Shown piece after piece: positions 22,806-32,402 of a stretch of DNA of 64,000 nt. A program made the translations under genes and the position numbers. The stretch spans positions 540,725 to 604,724 of the forward strand of contig CAJNDS010001180.1 of the NCBI GenBank assembly GCA_905221605.1, given 5' to 3'. This stretch comes from Symbiodinium natans. Lineage: Eukaryota; Sar; Dinophyceae; Suessiales; Symbiodiniaceae. Every line of letters starts with the position of its first letter. The first letter of the stretch is position 1. The notes under the pieces were generated by a model. The model ran no database searches and had not been told where the DNA came from. It was given only the letters and a program-made list of their open reading frames with translations.

Positions 22806-22981
22806 ATTTCCTAAACATGCATTCAATTTCTCCTTGGGGCCTTGAAGATTCGCTGATTCAGGCTCCTTTCTTGCACAACGCTACTTCTGATGTTGCTCGA
22901 GGAAGAGATGCAAAAGCGAAAGAGCAGCTGAGGTTGACTCCAGTGTGCTGTGCCTGTCCATGCTTCTTTACTTGGCCGTGA
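22806..22981 (+). CDS. last exon, about 58 codons
   Basis: GTTGCAG acceptor, then FLNMHSISPWGLEDSL ... CACPCFFTWP and TGA. Not recognised. Confidence 0.55.
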
Positions 22982-23112
22982 CCTGTAGCAGCCGAGATGT
23001 GCCCGGGCTTGATCGAGTTGTACTGTGAGGACTAGTTTCTACAGATTCACTAGATCAAAGCACCTAGACTTTCATAAGTAGAATACAGCAAGAAGGACGC
23101 AATGGTGTAAGC

Positions 23113-23283
23113 ATGAAGTTGGCTTCTGCCCCAGCAACGCAGGTGCTCTGGGCCATCGTGTGGTCACCTTTCGTTGGCCCTGCCTCCGCATACTGCGACG
23201 TGCTGCGCGCACGCGAGGAGCGCCGTCTAGAGATGCTGGAGTATCTGACAGCGGCCGGCCGTGACCCACTGCTGCCCAGCTAG
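23113..23283 (+). CDS. 56-aa protein or last exon
   Basis: ATG to TAG with high GC3. Opens MKLASAPATQVLWAIVW and continues FVGPASAYCDVLRAREER, an anchor-like N-terminus followed by a charged helix. An AG|GTG acceptor at 23141-23142 would alternatively make it a last exon. Confidence 0.65.
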   Translation: MKLASAPATQVLWAIVWSPFVGPASAYCDVLRAREERRLEMLEYLTAAGRDPLLPS

Positions 23284-23515
23284 GGTTGACGGAGGCATCC
23301 GGGGATTTTCATCCCTTGGATTCGTTCTCCTGTAAAATGTTCTAAATATCTTCGCCTTACCTATGAGAGCAGAGGAGGGGAATTACGGTCCGCGGGCCAG
23401 GCTTGGCCCTTCCTATCCCTGGCTAACATCCTGAAAGAGCAGCGATCCTCATCCTCGCAAGCCTTTAGGAACTGCACTCGCCCAACCCCCTCCTGCCCCC
23501 CGTCCCCCCCTCAAG

Positions 23516-23623
23516 CGGCCCCAGAGAAGGCACGCGAACCGTCGCCGAGAATCCGCCACGAGATCCCACTGCTCGAGATTTTCGGCCAAGCCTCGCATGA
23601 AAAAGGGGACCGCGCGCTCTTCG
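23516..23623 (+). CDS. exon, 35 codons
   Basis: AAG acceptor, then APEKAREPSPRIRHEIP and LLEIFGQASHEKGDRALF with GC-rich third positions; GT donor at 23624. A long minus-strand frame across 23449-24213 is its shadow. Confidence 0.6.
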
Positions 23624-23790
23624 GTTGATCGGGCCCCTTGTGGGATGGCCCTGCATCTTTGCACCCTGCGGATAATCTCTGCTGGCCAGGGGCATCCTGG
23701 AGAAAATGTGGGGCTACAGAAAATGTGGGGTTGGGCATCTTCCGCTTTCAAGCCGTAGCTGGGGTAGCTAGTTAGCCCCAGGGCCCCCCC

Positions 23791-24397
23791 ATGTCGCTGG
23801 AATTCATCGGCCCGGGCGGCTGCCTCGACCGGTATGGCAGAGAATTCGATGCCTTCTACCTCCACTCCTGTGGAGCATCCAGGCAGGCCCTTGGGACGAT
23901 TTTTTAATATTTTTTCCGTTGTTGGGTTTACGAAGATCCTACTCAGAATATCTTTCAAGAGGGTGTTATAAGGGCTTTCCGAGGCATCTTTGATCAGCTG
24001 CAAGACGTGCTTCCAAGCTTTGCCACCCACGGCCGGGGTCGTCGGAGTTGAATGGCACCAGGCTGCATGGCCCCAGTCGAGGTGCCGGGTGCTGGCCGAA
24101 GATGGAGCGGATCCGCGCGAGGTGTATCCTGATTTCCCTTGGGAGCAGTTCTCGATAGGCCCCCCCCTTGGGACATCTCGTCTTTTCCCCTTTTTGGGGT
24201 TTAAGCAGATCATATTCAGGAATCTTTGTTCAATGGGTTTTAAGGGCCATCCTTGAGTCCTTTGGTTTTACATCGTGGCCGGGGGCCTCCAATGCATCCC
24301 TGTTGTCAATTCCGCCGAGGTACTCACCGCGCACGCACGCCATCCGCCTTTCACTGCTCTTGCCCTTCCTGGCCACAGACTACACGTCACCGTGTGA
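23791..24397 (+). CDS. three-exon gene with two introner introns, 135 aa
   Basis: Exon 1 (23791-23886): MSLEFIGPGGCLDRYG ... GASRQ. Intron 1 (23887-23983) starts GCCCTTGGGAC. Exon 2 (23984-24158): SLISCKTCFQALPPTAG ... FPWEQFSI. Intron 2 (24159-24257) starts GCCCCCCCTTGGGAC and ends GGGCCATCCTTGAG. Exon 3 (24258-24397): LWFYIVAGGLQCIPVVN ... RLHVTV, TGA. Both introns are GC-AG and both are diverged copies of one element. Phases match. Earlier exons may exist (see 23516). Product not recognised. Confidence 0.75.
23887..23983 (+). mobile_element. family I introner-like intron (GC-AG)
   Basis: CCTTGGGACGATTTTTTAA ... TTGTTGGGTTTACGAAGATC ... AAGGGC. Related to 24159-24257 and 26553-26692, and bounded exactly by the splice sites. 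Confidence 0.65.
24159..24257 (+). mobile_element. family I introner-like intron (GC-AG)
   Basis: CCTTGGGACATCTCG ... GGGTTTAAGCAGATCATATT ... TTTTAAGGGCCATCC. Confidence 0.65.
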
Positions 24398-24471
24398 GGC
24401 AGCAGTCTGGACGTGCAACACCTCCAGCACAGGCTGCCCATAATGCTGAAAGGGGAGGGTTCGGTTTCGGG

Positions 24472-24534
24472 ATGACTCTCCGGGAGGCTCCAGAGAAGTG
24501 TGTCCCCTTGCATTGCAGCCTCATACAGGCATAA
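24472..24534 (+). CDS. short 20-codon frame
   Basis: MTLREAPEKCVPLHCS and TAA; upstream codons (GGFGFG) are also open. Too short to be sure. Confidence 0.3.
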   Translation: MTLREAPEKCVPLHCSLIQA

Positions 24535-24554
24535 AGCTCCTCAAGGCCCTAAAC

Positions 24555-24625
24555 CCGTGAGCCCTCAACCCTAAACCCTAAACCCTAAACCCTAAGCCCT
24601 AAACCCTAAACCCTAAACCCTATAA
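24555..24625. repeat. CCCTAAA tract
   Basis: Telomere-type repeats leading to the acceptor of the next exon. Confidence 0.8.
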
Positions 24626-24642
24626 CTCCCCAACTCCCTGAG

Positions 24643-24744
24643 GCCATCTGGCCCGCGGTGCCATCAGCCATGCTGGCACGATGCCAGGCGAGGAAGAGTC
24701 CCTGGAGTGCTGGCGGCTTGTATCGCCAGTGCCTGGGCTTACTA
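24643..24744 (+). CDS. 34-codon internal exon between C- and G-tracts
   Basis: CTGAG|GCC acceptor after CCCTAAA repeats; AIWPAVPSAMLARCQAR ... YRQCLGLL; donor CTA|GTTTAGGG leading directly into a TTTAGGG tract (24745-24794). Confidence 0.7.
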
Positions 24745-24901
24745 GTTTAGGGTTTAGGGTTTAGGGTTTAGGGTTTAGGGTTTAGGGTTTAGGTACCCCC
24801 CTTGTGTTTTTTTTTGGTGTTGGGATCACCTTATTTACATGTATTTACTGTATACTGAATAGACTGCGTCAGGAGTCATCTAGTAGTCACAAGATGTCAC
24901 A

Positions 24902-25123
24902 GTGCAGCTGAGCAGAAATCTCTTCTTGCCCCAGTGGATGGCTGAGGTGTTGCTGCCTTTTCCGTCCTTTGGCTACCACGTGCAGGATGCCGTGCAGCTG
25001 ATGCCCGTGCTGCCCCGCCGGTCCTCGTGGAATGACACGGCTCCGCTGAGAGGTCGGCTACAAGCCGCCATGCTTTGCAACCTGAGGCTGGGCAGCATCT
25101 GTGAAGTCAAGACGCCACTGTGA
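24902..25123 (+). CDS. 73-codon frame, likely exon
   Basis: Reads LFLPQWMAEVLLPFPSFG, HVQDAVQLMPVLPRRSSW and LRLGSICEVKTPL, TGA. Probably enters through an AG near 24900-24914. Not recognised. Confidence 0.55.
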   Translation: MQLSRNLFLPQWMAEVLLPFPSFGYHVQDAVQLMPVLPRRSSWNDTAPLRGRLQAAMLCNLRLGSICEVKTPL

Positions 25124-25243
25124 ATCCCCTTTAGTGTGCCGTCCTTTCCTTGTGCGTTCGGGGCAACCTTCCATGAACTCCTGACAGCTGAGATGTACGC
25201 TGGTTAGGATTGTGATGGAGCGTGGGCTCCAGAGTCGCTGCAG

Positions 25244-25438
25244 GTTCGCTACAAGCCCCAAGCCCTGGAAGCTGTAAACCAGAAACTTCCTAAACCCCAA
25301 AAAAGACCAAATTTCAAGCGCCCGAAACGCTCCGCTACTTCTGCGTCCCGGCAGCTGCCACGGGTCCGCGCTAAGGATTGCGGGGTGCTTGGGCTTCACC
25401 TGCCGCGCCCCGGACTGCCGGGCTGCACTTTCAAAAGG
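25244..25438 (+). CDS. 65-codon basic exon
   Basis: CTGCAG|GTT acceptor; YKPQALEAVNQKLPKPQ, then a Lys/Arg/Pro-rich segment and LGLHLPRPGLPGCTFKR; GT donor at 25439 leading into TTTAGGGG repeats. Could be an upstream exon of the sulfotransferase gene, but this is not shown. Confidence 0.6.
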
Positions 25439-25444
25439 GTTTTA

Positions 25445-25590
25445 GTTGTTCAGAGGTTTAGGGGTTTAGGGGTTTCAATTAGTAGGGGGGCTGAGGGGCT
25501 TAGGGGCTTAGGGGTTTAGGTGTTTAGGGGCTTAGGGGTTTAGGGGTTTGGGGGTTTGGTTTTTTTAAGGGTCTAGGGTTTAGAGGGACA
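25445..25590. repeat. TTTAGGGG/CTTAGGGG tract
   Basis: Eight-bp telomere-like units with variants. Confidence 0.8.
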
Positions 25591-25680
25591 CTCTTTCCTG
25601 CGTCAGGTTCTTCGTTGAAACGACAAGGTCCCGTTTTTCAGCTGCTTAAGCCTGGGGAGTCCTAGCATACATCGTATCAG

Positions 25681-25765
25681 GGGATCCAGAGCCGGCCCTG
25701 AAACCCATGCAGACTCCAAATGCCCGTACATGGGAGCCTCTGAGGACCCTTTCAGAAAACCCTAA
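25681..25765 (+). CDS. 27-codon exon
   Basis: TATCAG|G acceptor; GSRAGPETHADSKCPY ... SEDPFRKP; TAA lies in the following CCCTAAAT tract. Confidence 0.5.
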
Positions 25766-25861
25766 ATCCTCAACCCTAACCCCCACAAACCCTAACCCTA
25801 AACCCCAAACCCCTAAACCCTAAATCCCTAAACACCCCCCCCCCCCCCACCCCCGTTAAAG

Positions 25862-27444
25862 GGATCACTTTAAAAGAGAATATCACTCCCAGGACTGGTT
25901 TTCATGCCACTTGCGCATGGATCGCATGGGCCGGCTGGCGGGCGCGCGCAGCCACCAAGAGACCAACCTCGACGCTCTTTGGGGAAGGTTTCGGGTTTAG
26001 GGTTTAGGGATTTTAGGGTTTAGGGTTTTAGGGGTTTGGGGTTTAGGGTTTAGGGGTTTAGGGGTTTAGGGGTTTAGGGGTTTAGGGGTTTAGGGGTGTA
26101 GGGGTTTAGGGGTTTAGGGGTTTAGGGGTTTAGGGGGTTTAGGGGTTTAGGGTTTAGGGGGTTTAGGGGTTTAGGGGTTTAGGGGTTTAGGGGTTTAGGG
26201 GTTTAGGGGTTTAGGGGTTTAGGGGTTTAGGGGTTTAGGGGTTTAGGGGTTTAGGGGTTTAGGGGTTTAGGGGTTTAGGGGTTTCGGGTTTAGGGCCGAT
26301 CATGGTAAACTACACATTGAGAGTGGGAAATCATGTTTACTTACCAAATGGCTCTTTGCCTGGTGTGGAACTCAGTTGCGTTTTCATCCAAGCAGCTGGA
26401 GATCTGAGGACCCATTTCCAGGGCGAACTGCGCTTGATGTTGCAAGGCCTAGCCGGAGGGGCCACAAGGCATACTTGAAATGGCTGCCCCCGTGGCGCTA
26501 CGACCTTCCCCGTCCGGACTACCAGCAGCTCTACATCTTCGTCTACCACAAAGCTACTCTTGGGACATTATATATATATTTTTCCCTTATTGGGTTTAAG
26601 AGGGTCATATTCAGGAATATTCTCCCTTATTGGGTCTTAAGAGGATCATCTTCAGGAATATGTTTTCAGAGGGTTTTTAAGGGCCATCCCAGGCCATGTC
26701 TACCCTCTTCCGCAGCCTCTTCGCCGAGGCCACCGAAGCCCCAAACAAGTCTAGCTGCAAGCTGGCGCATCATGTTGACACATCCTGTCCTCCCCCTAAA
26801 CCCTGAACCCTGAACCCTAAACCCTATAAGCCCTAAACCCTTCTCAAAACCCTATAAACCCTAAACATCCCTAAACCCTCTCAGATCAGTCTCCAAAATC
26901 TTTCCCTAGGTGCTGGCCTTCCTGGGCCTCTCGGTGTCGCAGTTCCTCTGGCCCTCCGTGCCGCGCCGCTGCGGCGAGGCCGATGCCCAAGGCCTCTACG
27001 TGCAACCAGTGGACTTGGAGGTGGACATGACGGGGCCGGGGAGAAAAAAAAAGGTATATATATATATATATATAAATATAAATAAATAAATAAATAAATA
27101 TAAATATAAATATAAATATAAATATAAATATAAATATAAATATATATATATATTCATTGTGTGCTTCTATGCAAAGTGTTGGCACTGCTGCTTTTGTAAG
27201 AGTCGTATCTGAGCTGCTGTGCTATTCGTGCTGGAATGTCATACGGTCTAGTCATCAGCATCACGTCTACTCGGGACTCTGCGACCTGCTCGGGGATGCT
27301 TCCCATACCTGTCAGTCTACCCCTGTGCAGGTCTTGGAGCAGCGGTGCCCTAGGTACCGTGCCGTGCACATTCTTCGGTCGCCTCTGGAGATGCTGGTGT
27401 CGGGGTACGCCTACCACTCTCAGAAAGGCCAAAGTCCCGACTTG

Positions 27445-27476
<32 letters not shown>

Positions 27477-28716
27477 GCTCTCTCCCCCTCTCTCTCTGGC
27501 TTTCTTTCCCTCCCTTTGTCACTCTTTTGAGTACTTGCAGTCCTTTGCTCCAAGCCAGAGGTCCAGGTAGGTTTTTGGGTGCTCACGTGCTCAGAGGCGA
27601 CGCGCCGCCGGGCTCCGGGCCAAAGGTTCTCCAGAACCTCTCGCTGACGGAGGGGCTGAAGTCCAGCGGCTGCATCGGAATCGGAATTGGGAGTTGGAGT
27701 TCGCATACCGATGTACCCAGAGTGAATCTGTAGATACACCCCCCCCCCAACAAAAAGATAAGAAGTACATTAAATATCTTAATACAAAAACCCTTAAGCA
27801 ACTCCAGTTTTGAGCGAAGCTGCTCCCTAGAACTGGCAGGCTGGAGGCGAGGCTGCACCTGCGCCGCCAGCACGGCTTTCACCGGGGCAACACCCTTTCG
27901 GACATGCGGGCCGTGTACCGCAGGGTCAAGGAGGATCCCCGGGTCCTCACTCTCCGGGTTGAAGACATCCTCTGCAACTTCGACCAGAGTGTGAAGAAGA
28001 TGCTGCTGCACCTCCTTCCCTCCCTGCGGAACTTGGGCTCCTTGGGCAAGGAGGGGCTCTGGGGCCAGGTCCGAGCGCTCGCCGCGCGCTTCGACGAGCG
28101 CCGCTGCGGCCGCTGCATCTCCACGCCCAGCGCGGAGGCGTCGGAAGGCCACCGGCGCCTCAAGCAGCTTGCTCGCTCGCAGCTGGCCTCACTTTGGCAG
28201 AGCCCCGAGGTGAGGCAGATCGTACGGTTGCAGCGCGAGCTGGGCTATGAAGCTGACCCCCAGCCAAAGCCAAGGCAGCGAGAGCAGTGCCAGCGCTGCC
28301 GTGCGAAAGAAGCCCGCCGGCACGTGCTTGAGAGCTGGACCCACTGGAGCGGAACGAAGTCTGGAGAACCCCGAGCCATGCTGCTGCAAAGGACGGCGTC
28401 CTGCGTGCGCCGCTACGGCCACGTGGTTTTCCTTGATTGGGGCTTAGGCGACTTCGACTTGCCGAAGTCCATGCAGCCCCTCCGAGACTTCCTGGCGTCT
28501 CTCGGAGGTCCACGAGACCATCCCGGACATCTCGCGGGCGCGTGCGTCTCAGCAGAGCTGCGCTGCGGCGTCCTGGAGGGAATCTGGGGCTTCCTCCTCC
28601 GAAGCTGGGAGCTGCACTCGCCCTCTCCGCTGCTGGACTTTGATGTTCTGTCGTTTTTTCTCTCATACTTTTGGAAACTGTGTGGACTTTCAGATCCCAA
28701 GAACCCAAAGACCTGA
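25862..28716 (+). CDS. sulfotransferase (PAPS-dependent), at least seven exons
   Basis: Exons 25862-25987, 26294-26552, 26693-26773, 26910-27040, 27177-27422, 27595-27657 and 27840 onward join in frame. Family landmarks occur in order: a 5' PAPS-binding motif across an exon junction (LYIFVYHK|AMSTLFRSLF), a 3' PAPS-binding motif (RAVHILRSPLEMLVSGYAYH), NLSLTEGL|LEARLHLRRQ, and VLTLRVEDILCNFDQSVKKM. The family moves sulfate from PAPS to a hydroxyl or amine of glycans or small molecules, often in the Golgi. VLAFLGLSVSQFLW is a hydrophobic patch. Donors in order are GT, GC, GT, GA, GA, GA. The tail after about 28300 (to TGA 28714-28716) is beyond the usual domain and may include introns. Substrate unknown. 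Confidence 0.8.
25988..26293 (+). repeat. 306-nt intron of TTTAGGGG repeats
   Basis: Begins GTTTCGGG, consists of about 35 TTTAGGG/TTTAGGGG units, and ends TTTAG|GG. The flanking exons (ETNLDALWG and RADHGKLHIESG) are in phase. Confidence 0.75.
26553..26692 (+). mobile_element. family I introner-like intron with internal duplication
   Basis: GCTACTCTTGGGACATT, then CCTTATTGGGTTTAAGAGG with TCATATTCAGGAATATTC in two tandem copies, then TTTTTAAGGGCCATCCCAG. It splits the sulfotransferase 5' PAPS-binding motif between His-Lys and Ala-Met-Ser-Thr. Confidence 0.7.
27041..27176 (+). repeat. AT microsatellite intron (GA-AG)
   Basis: GAGAAAAAAAAAGG, then TATATA/AAATAT repeats to GCAAAG. Removal joins TGPG to VGTAAFVRVV in frame. 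Confidence 0.6.
27452..27500 (+). repeat. CT microsatellite in an intron
   Basis: (TC)n within the intron 27423-27594 of the sulfotransferase gene. Confidence 0.8.
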
Positions 28717-28866
28717 CAAATTGAGGTCCCCGCTGCCGCCCGTGCCGCCACCTCCCGGAGCGCGACTTCGCGGCCGGATCTGTGGTCCCGAGGACACTCC
28801 CAAGAACACGCTGGCTGCGGCTGACTCCTGTCACAGACGGTCACGGTGTCAACTGCATCAACTGGG
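28693..28866 (+). CDS. possible downstream exon
   Basis: After TTTCAG, open as IPRTQRPDKLRSPLPP ... GPEDTPKNTLAAADSC until a G run. The phase to either neighbour is not settled; it may extend the preceding gene or begin the next. Confidence 0.4.
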
Positions 28867-28884
28867 GGGGGGGCCGTCTGACGC

Positions 28885-29058
28885 ATGTTACGTGAGCAGG
28901 ACTTGGCTCGCATCCTCGACGATTTGCCTGCTGAGATGGCTTTGCAAGACATCTTGTGCCTTAGTGAGAAGGGGCTGGGAGGTTCTGAGGTTCCTCATGT
29001 GAGGCTTCAAAGACTAGATGCATTCAGGATGAGTTCGGGGCTCCTTGTGGCAAGTTAG
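28885..29058 (+). CDS. 57-codon frame, start or last exon
   Basis: MLREQDLARILDDLPAEMA then LQDILCLSEKGLGGSE and TAG. An amphipathic, Leu/Asp/Glu-rich helix. Not recognised. Confidence 0.6.
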   Translation: MLREQDLARILDDLPAEMALQDILCLSEKGLGGSEVPHVRLQRLDAFRMSSGLLVAS

Positions 29059-29098
29059 AAACGGCCGCATCTGGTAACACCTCCGACGTCTTGTATAG

Positions 29099-29374
29099 TC
29101 GAGCGAAAAGCTTAGGCTCGCTGTCGTCCAGAGGCTGGAAGCGGAGGCAGCGTGGCACGAAGGTAGACATGCCAATGTATGATTATGTTAATGACGCAAT
29201 AATTGTAGGTCTGTTGAAGATGGACTGGATATTGTCAAAGACACTCTCAGTCTTATAGCGGGCGATAGTGGGCGTGGTGCCAGGATCAACAAGAACTGTT
29301 GTCCGGCTAGAGTTGCCGGTATGCAGGTGGCGTTTTGGGGATGGGGCGAGGAGGTGATTTGTCCTCTAAGCTGA
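29099..29374 (+). CDS. two exons of an unknown gene
   Basis: Exon 29099-29162 (EKLRLAVVQRLEAEAAWHE) ends G|GTAGAC. A strongly coding last exon, 29209-29374, reads VEDGLDIVKDTLSLIAG, GRGARINKNCCPARVAG and FWGWGEEVICPLS, TGA. Joined directly the phase is off by one, so another exon or a different acceptor is needed. Confidence 0.6.
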
Positions 29375-29499
29375 GCGAAATGCCGTGCATGCTTTGAGCA
29401 GACTTGGGATAGTCTTTCACAGACAACGAGACAAGAAAGAAAACGTGGCTTGTCCTGTCTATCCAGCCAACAACTTGTTTCTGCCTGTGGTCACATGTC

Positions 29500-29720
29500 C
29501 AGACAGGAAGTGTGCCCAACTAGCAACCAATTTTTGCCCGAGATCAAAAACATGTTAGGCAGGGGACCCCAACCCTTGTCAGGCATCTTTTCGGGCAAAC
29601 ATTTCCGCTTTTGGCACAAAAGGCAAGTTGCGCGTCCAACTAGCAACTGGTTTCTGTTCGAGGCAGAATTTCAGGCAGGGTGCGTGTCCAACTAGCAACC
29701 CACTTTCTGAAAGGGCCGGT
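29500..29720. repeat. diverged CCAACTAGCAACC repeat
   Basis: Three imperfect copies of CCAACTAGCAACC followed by TTT(C/T)TG at 29516, 29635 and 29687. Open frames here (29450-29695, 29628-29897) reflect the repeats and are weak. Confidence 0.5.
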
Positions 29721-30022
29721 GCTTCAAAGACAGTGCGCAGGGCGGGGCGGAAATTCGGGGCCTGGTTTGCGCAACAGATTTGGCAGGGGACTGTTTCGCG
29801 GACAGCGAGACGCTTGAAAAGAAGAGCCACAGCCGGCTCGCCTCAGCTGCGTGGGGGCGGAAATCCAGGGACAGTTTTGGGTTTTGGGCCTGTTTAGCGA
29901 ACTTGTTAAAACAAAACTGTCCTCTTAGCTGCATTTGTGCCATGCTTTGAGCGAGGAAAGAGTACGTTGTTGTTTGGCAAAAACCACAACCCGTCCTCCA
30001 GGCTGCGCGGGATGCTTGAGGC

Positions 30023-30140
30023 TAACCCTAAACCCTTAAACCCTAAACCCTGAACCCTGAACCCTGAACCCTGAACCCTGAACCCTGAACCCTGAACCCT
30101 AAACCCTAAACCCTAAACCCTAAACCCTAAACCCCTCCCT
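30023..30140. repeat. CCCTGAA/CCCTAAA array
   Basis: A run of CCCTGAA units flanked by CCCTAAA units. Confidence 0.85.
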
Positions 30141-30165
30141 CCCCTTCCCCTCCACCGCTTTTTAA

Positions 30166-30233
30166 ATGCACAAAAAGCCTTGCGCGGCAGAGGACCTTGG
30201 CATGGCTTTGCGGCCGGAGCCCCGCTGCCCGGG
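30166..30233 (+). CDS. possible first exon
   Basis: MHKKPCAAEDLGMALRPE ... CPG ending at a GGTAAC donor. Only splice context and composition support it. Confidence 0.35.
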
Positions 30234-30424
30234 TAACATCAGCGACCTCTGGGCAGGGGAACAAAAGCGCTGCGTTCTTTGGGGGTTGAAGTTTACTGTG
30301 TTTTCTCTCCATGTTTTCCCTAGGAGCCCCCCCCGCCAAAATGCAAAGTCGTCCTGCATGCGCTTTCTGACCTTGGATCTTTGGATATTTAGATTTTTGG
30401 ATTTTTGGATTTTCTATGCATAAG

Positions 30425-31012
30425 ACAAGCATAGAAAAGAACACAGTATGTGAACAGAATGCAAGAAAAGCCAAAAGTGCAAAAGTGCGAAAAGCCAAAA
30501 AAGTGCAAAAGAGCAAAAACAAGTGCAAAAGTGCAAAAAAGCCAAAAAAAGTGCAAAAGTGCAAAAAAGGCCAGAAACGTGCAACAATGCACAAAAAACA
30601 CGCAAAAAACACAATAACTAAGGCAAAACGCGCAAAAAAAACTCAAAGCACGACAAAAGCAACTGGTTTTTCCTGTCATTTTCATTTCGCGGTTGTCCAT
30701 TGGGGAGGCGGGGTGAGCATATATATATATATATGTATATGTATGTTTTGCATGTTTTTGAGTTTTTTTGGGTGATTTCTTGTCCGTTTCCCTCGTCATC
30801 TGGTCTCCTGATCCTTTGGTCTCCCGGTCCTTTGGTGGTCTCTTGGTCCTCTGCCCTTGGTCCTGCTCTCCAGGTCTTCTGGTCCTCTGGTCCTGCGGTC
30901 TGCTGGTCCTCCGGCTTCTGGCCCTCTTGTCCTCTGGTCTTCTGGTGCTCTTCCAGCCCCACGTTGCATGATATATATATATATATATATGTGTGTATAT
31001 ATATATGTAACA
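30425..31012. repeat. clustered simple repeats
   Basis: A degenerate (CAAAAGTG)n at 30470-30650, AT repeat at 30719-30745, a degenerate TCTGGTCCTCTGGTCC array at 30795-30955, and AT repeat at 30970-31010. Frames rich in Lys or Tyr/Ile are artefacts. Confidence 0.85.
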
Positions 31013-31204
31013 TTGTGTGGTTCGCAAGCTGGAGCCTTTAACATTCGCAGTTTGGCTCAGCGCAGTCAGTGTCGCATCGGACGCGAGGCCAGGTGAAGGG
31101 GAGAGACGGGGCGAGAGAGAGCCAGAGAGCGTGTCAGCCGTGTCCTGTATAGGGATAAAGAAAACCCAGAAGACATTGAGACAGCATCATAGCTCGCCTT
31201 CGGT

Positions 31205-31402
31205 TTGCAATCTGCGCCTGATCTTCCTACAGTGATTTCTCGTATCAGACTCGGGGCGGCGTGTATTGTATGGTGGGCTCCTGATGTCCGGCCCGAGCGG
31301 TGTGTACTGAGGGGGCTCCGAATGCTCTTGACCTGTACTTGCCAGTTTAGGCCCCATATCGCCAGTCTCAAGTTGAGATCTTCTTTCGGAGACTTTGTGT
31401 GA
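31205..31402 (+). CDS. 65-codon frame
   Basis: SRIRLGAACIVWWAPDV ... TCTCQFRPHIASLKLRSS, TGA. Minus frames overlap; moderate composition support only. Confidence 0.35.
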   Translation: MQSAPDLPTVISRIRLGAACIVWWAPDVRPERCVLRGLRMLLTCTCQFRPHIASLKLRSSFGDFV

Positions 31403-31451
31403 CACCCATCATGCAGACCACTAGACAGTGCATGTTGCATGATGGTGAGGC

Positions 31452-31652
31452 ATGGCGGAGGAAGCGAAGCGCAAGGAGCAAAAGCGGCTGGCAGAGGAGG
31501 CGAGGTTGGCAGAGGAGGCGAAGTTGGCGGAGGAAGCGAAGCTCAAGGAGCAAGAGCGTTTGGCAGAGGAGAGGTTGGCGGAGGAAGCGAAGAAGTGCAA
31601 GGAGCAAGAGCGTTTGGCAGAGGAGGCGGATAGAAGAGCCCCAACAGAATAG
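31452..31652 (+). CDS. 66-aa coiled-coil Glu/Ala/Lys-rich protein
   Basis: ATG to TAG. Repeats LAEEAK and LKEQERLAEE form an uninterrupted amphipathic helix with Leu every seven residues, typical of a coiled coil. The DNA is a ~30-60-bp imperfect repeat, so it may be part of a larger, variable coiled-coil region. Function unknown. Confidence 0.6.
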   Translation: MAEEAKRKEQKRLAEEARLAEEAKLAEEAKLKEQERLAEERLAEEAKKCKEQERLAEEADRRAPTE

Positions 31653-31916
31653 CATGAACAGAGCCCTGAACCAAGTAACAATCATGTCAAGATGCTCCAA
31701 TGTCAACGGCATGGACACAGCCGATGCACCTTGCATATGCCTTCAGAATTGCCAGGGCGAGCGTGGCCACCTGCCAGGGCCCGAGCCTTCAGAAACAAGG
31801 AGGGGTCGGAAGCAGCTAACGTCTCGAGCACCAAGCTTAGAGTTCCTAGAGTCGACAAATCAAATCCCAAGGCAGAGCGTTTACGGCAAAAGAACTCCTA
31901 GGTTTTGCCCAGCGAG

Positions 31917-32174
31917 GTGACCCCACAGGCCCTGACAGTCAATCTCCAAGAGTCTCACGAGTTGTATCAGTGCAATTTCAAGGTACTGGTGATTAACATG
32001 CACGATTGCCAAGATCAGACCAAGGTACTGCGCCCCCAAATGTCCCAAGAATCTGTTTTCAGATTTTGTATGTTGCTGATCGCTGTGATACTGGCACAGG
32101 AAAGCACTTGCAACTCTCGTCACTGTTCTCCTTCGCACCTGCCTAAAGGCCCTGGAGAAGATTGGGCCCCTTAG
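31917..32174 (+). CDS. exon, 85 codons
   Basis: AGCGAG|GTG acceptor; QALTVNLQESHELYQCN, FKVLVINMHDCQDQTK and FRFCMLLIAVILAQEST, TAG. A 127-codon minus frame overlaps. The + version fits the gene direction. Confidence 0.45.
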   Translation: MTPQALTVNLQESHELYQCNFKVLVINMHDCQDQTKVLRPQMSQESVFRFCMLLIAVILAQESTCNSRHCSPSHLPKGPGEDWAP

Positions 32175-32244
32175 CATAGCTGAAATCCGCTTATCGCCAG
32201 ATGTGGACATACATCCTGTATGTTGCTGTTCCCCCCCCCTCCGC

Positions 32245-32402
32245 CCCCACGAATCCTTGAGCATCCCTACATAACCTTTAGTCGCAGTGTCTCATCGTTC
32301 AAGTCTCTGCCATCACTCAGGCTACGCGAGATCCGCGGCTACCTGAGAGAGAAAGGTGGCCCGCGTGCTTTTGCTGCGGCACAGCACCCTACCAAACCCT
32401 AA
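32245..32402 (+). CDS. last exon, about 50 codons
   Basis: RILEHPYITFSRSVSSFK, LRLREIRGYLREKGGPR, then TAA in CCCTAA. Preceded by a C-rich stretch that could be the 3' end of an intron. Confidence 0.55.

Noticed and set aside
23449-24213. 254-codon minus-strand gene
   Set aside because: The + strand gives exons with higher GC3 that join across two GC-AG introners in phase; the minus frame is their complement and reads through both elements.
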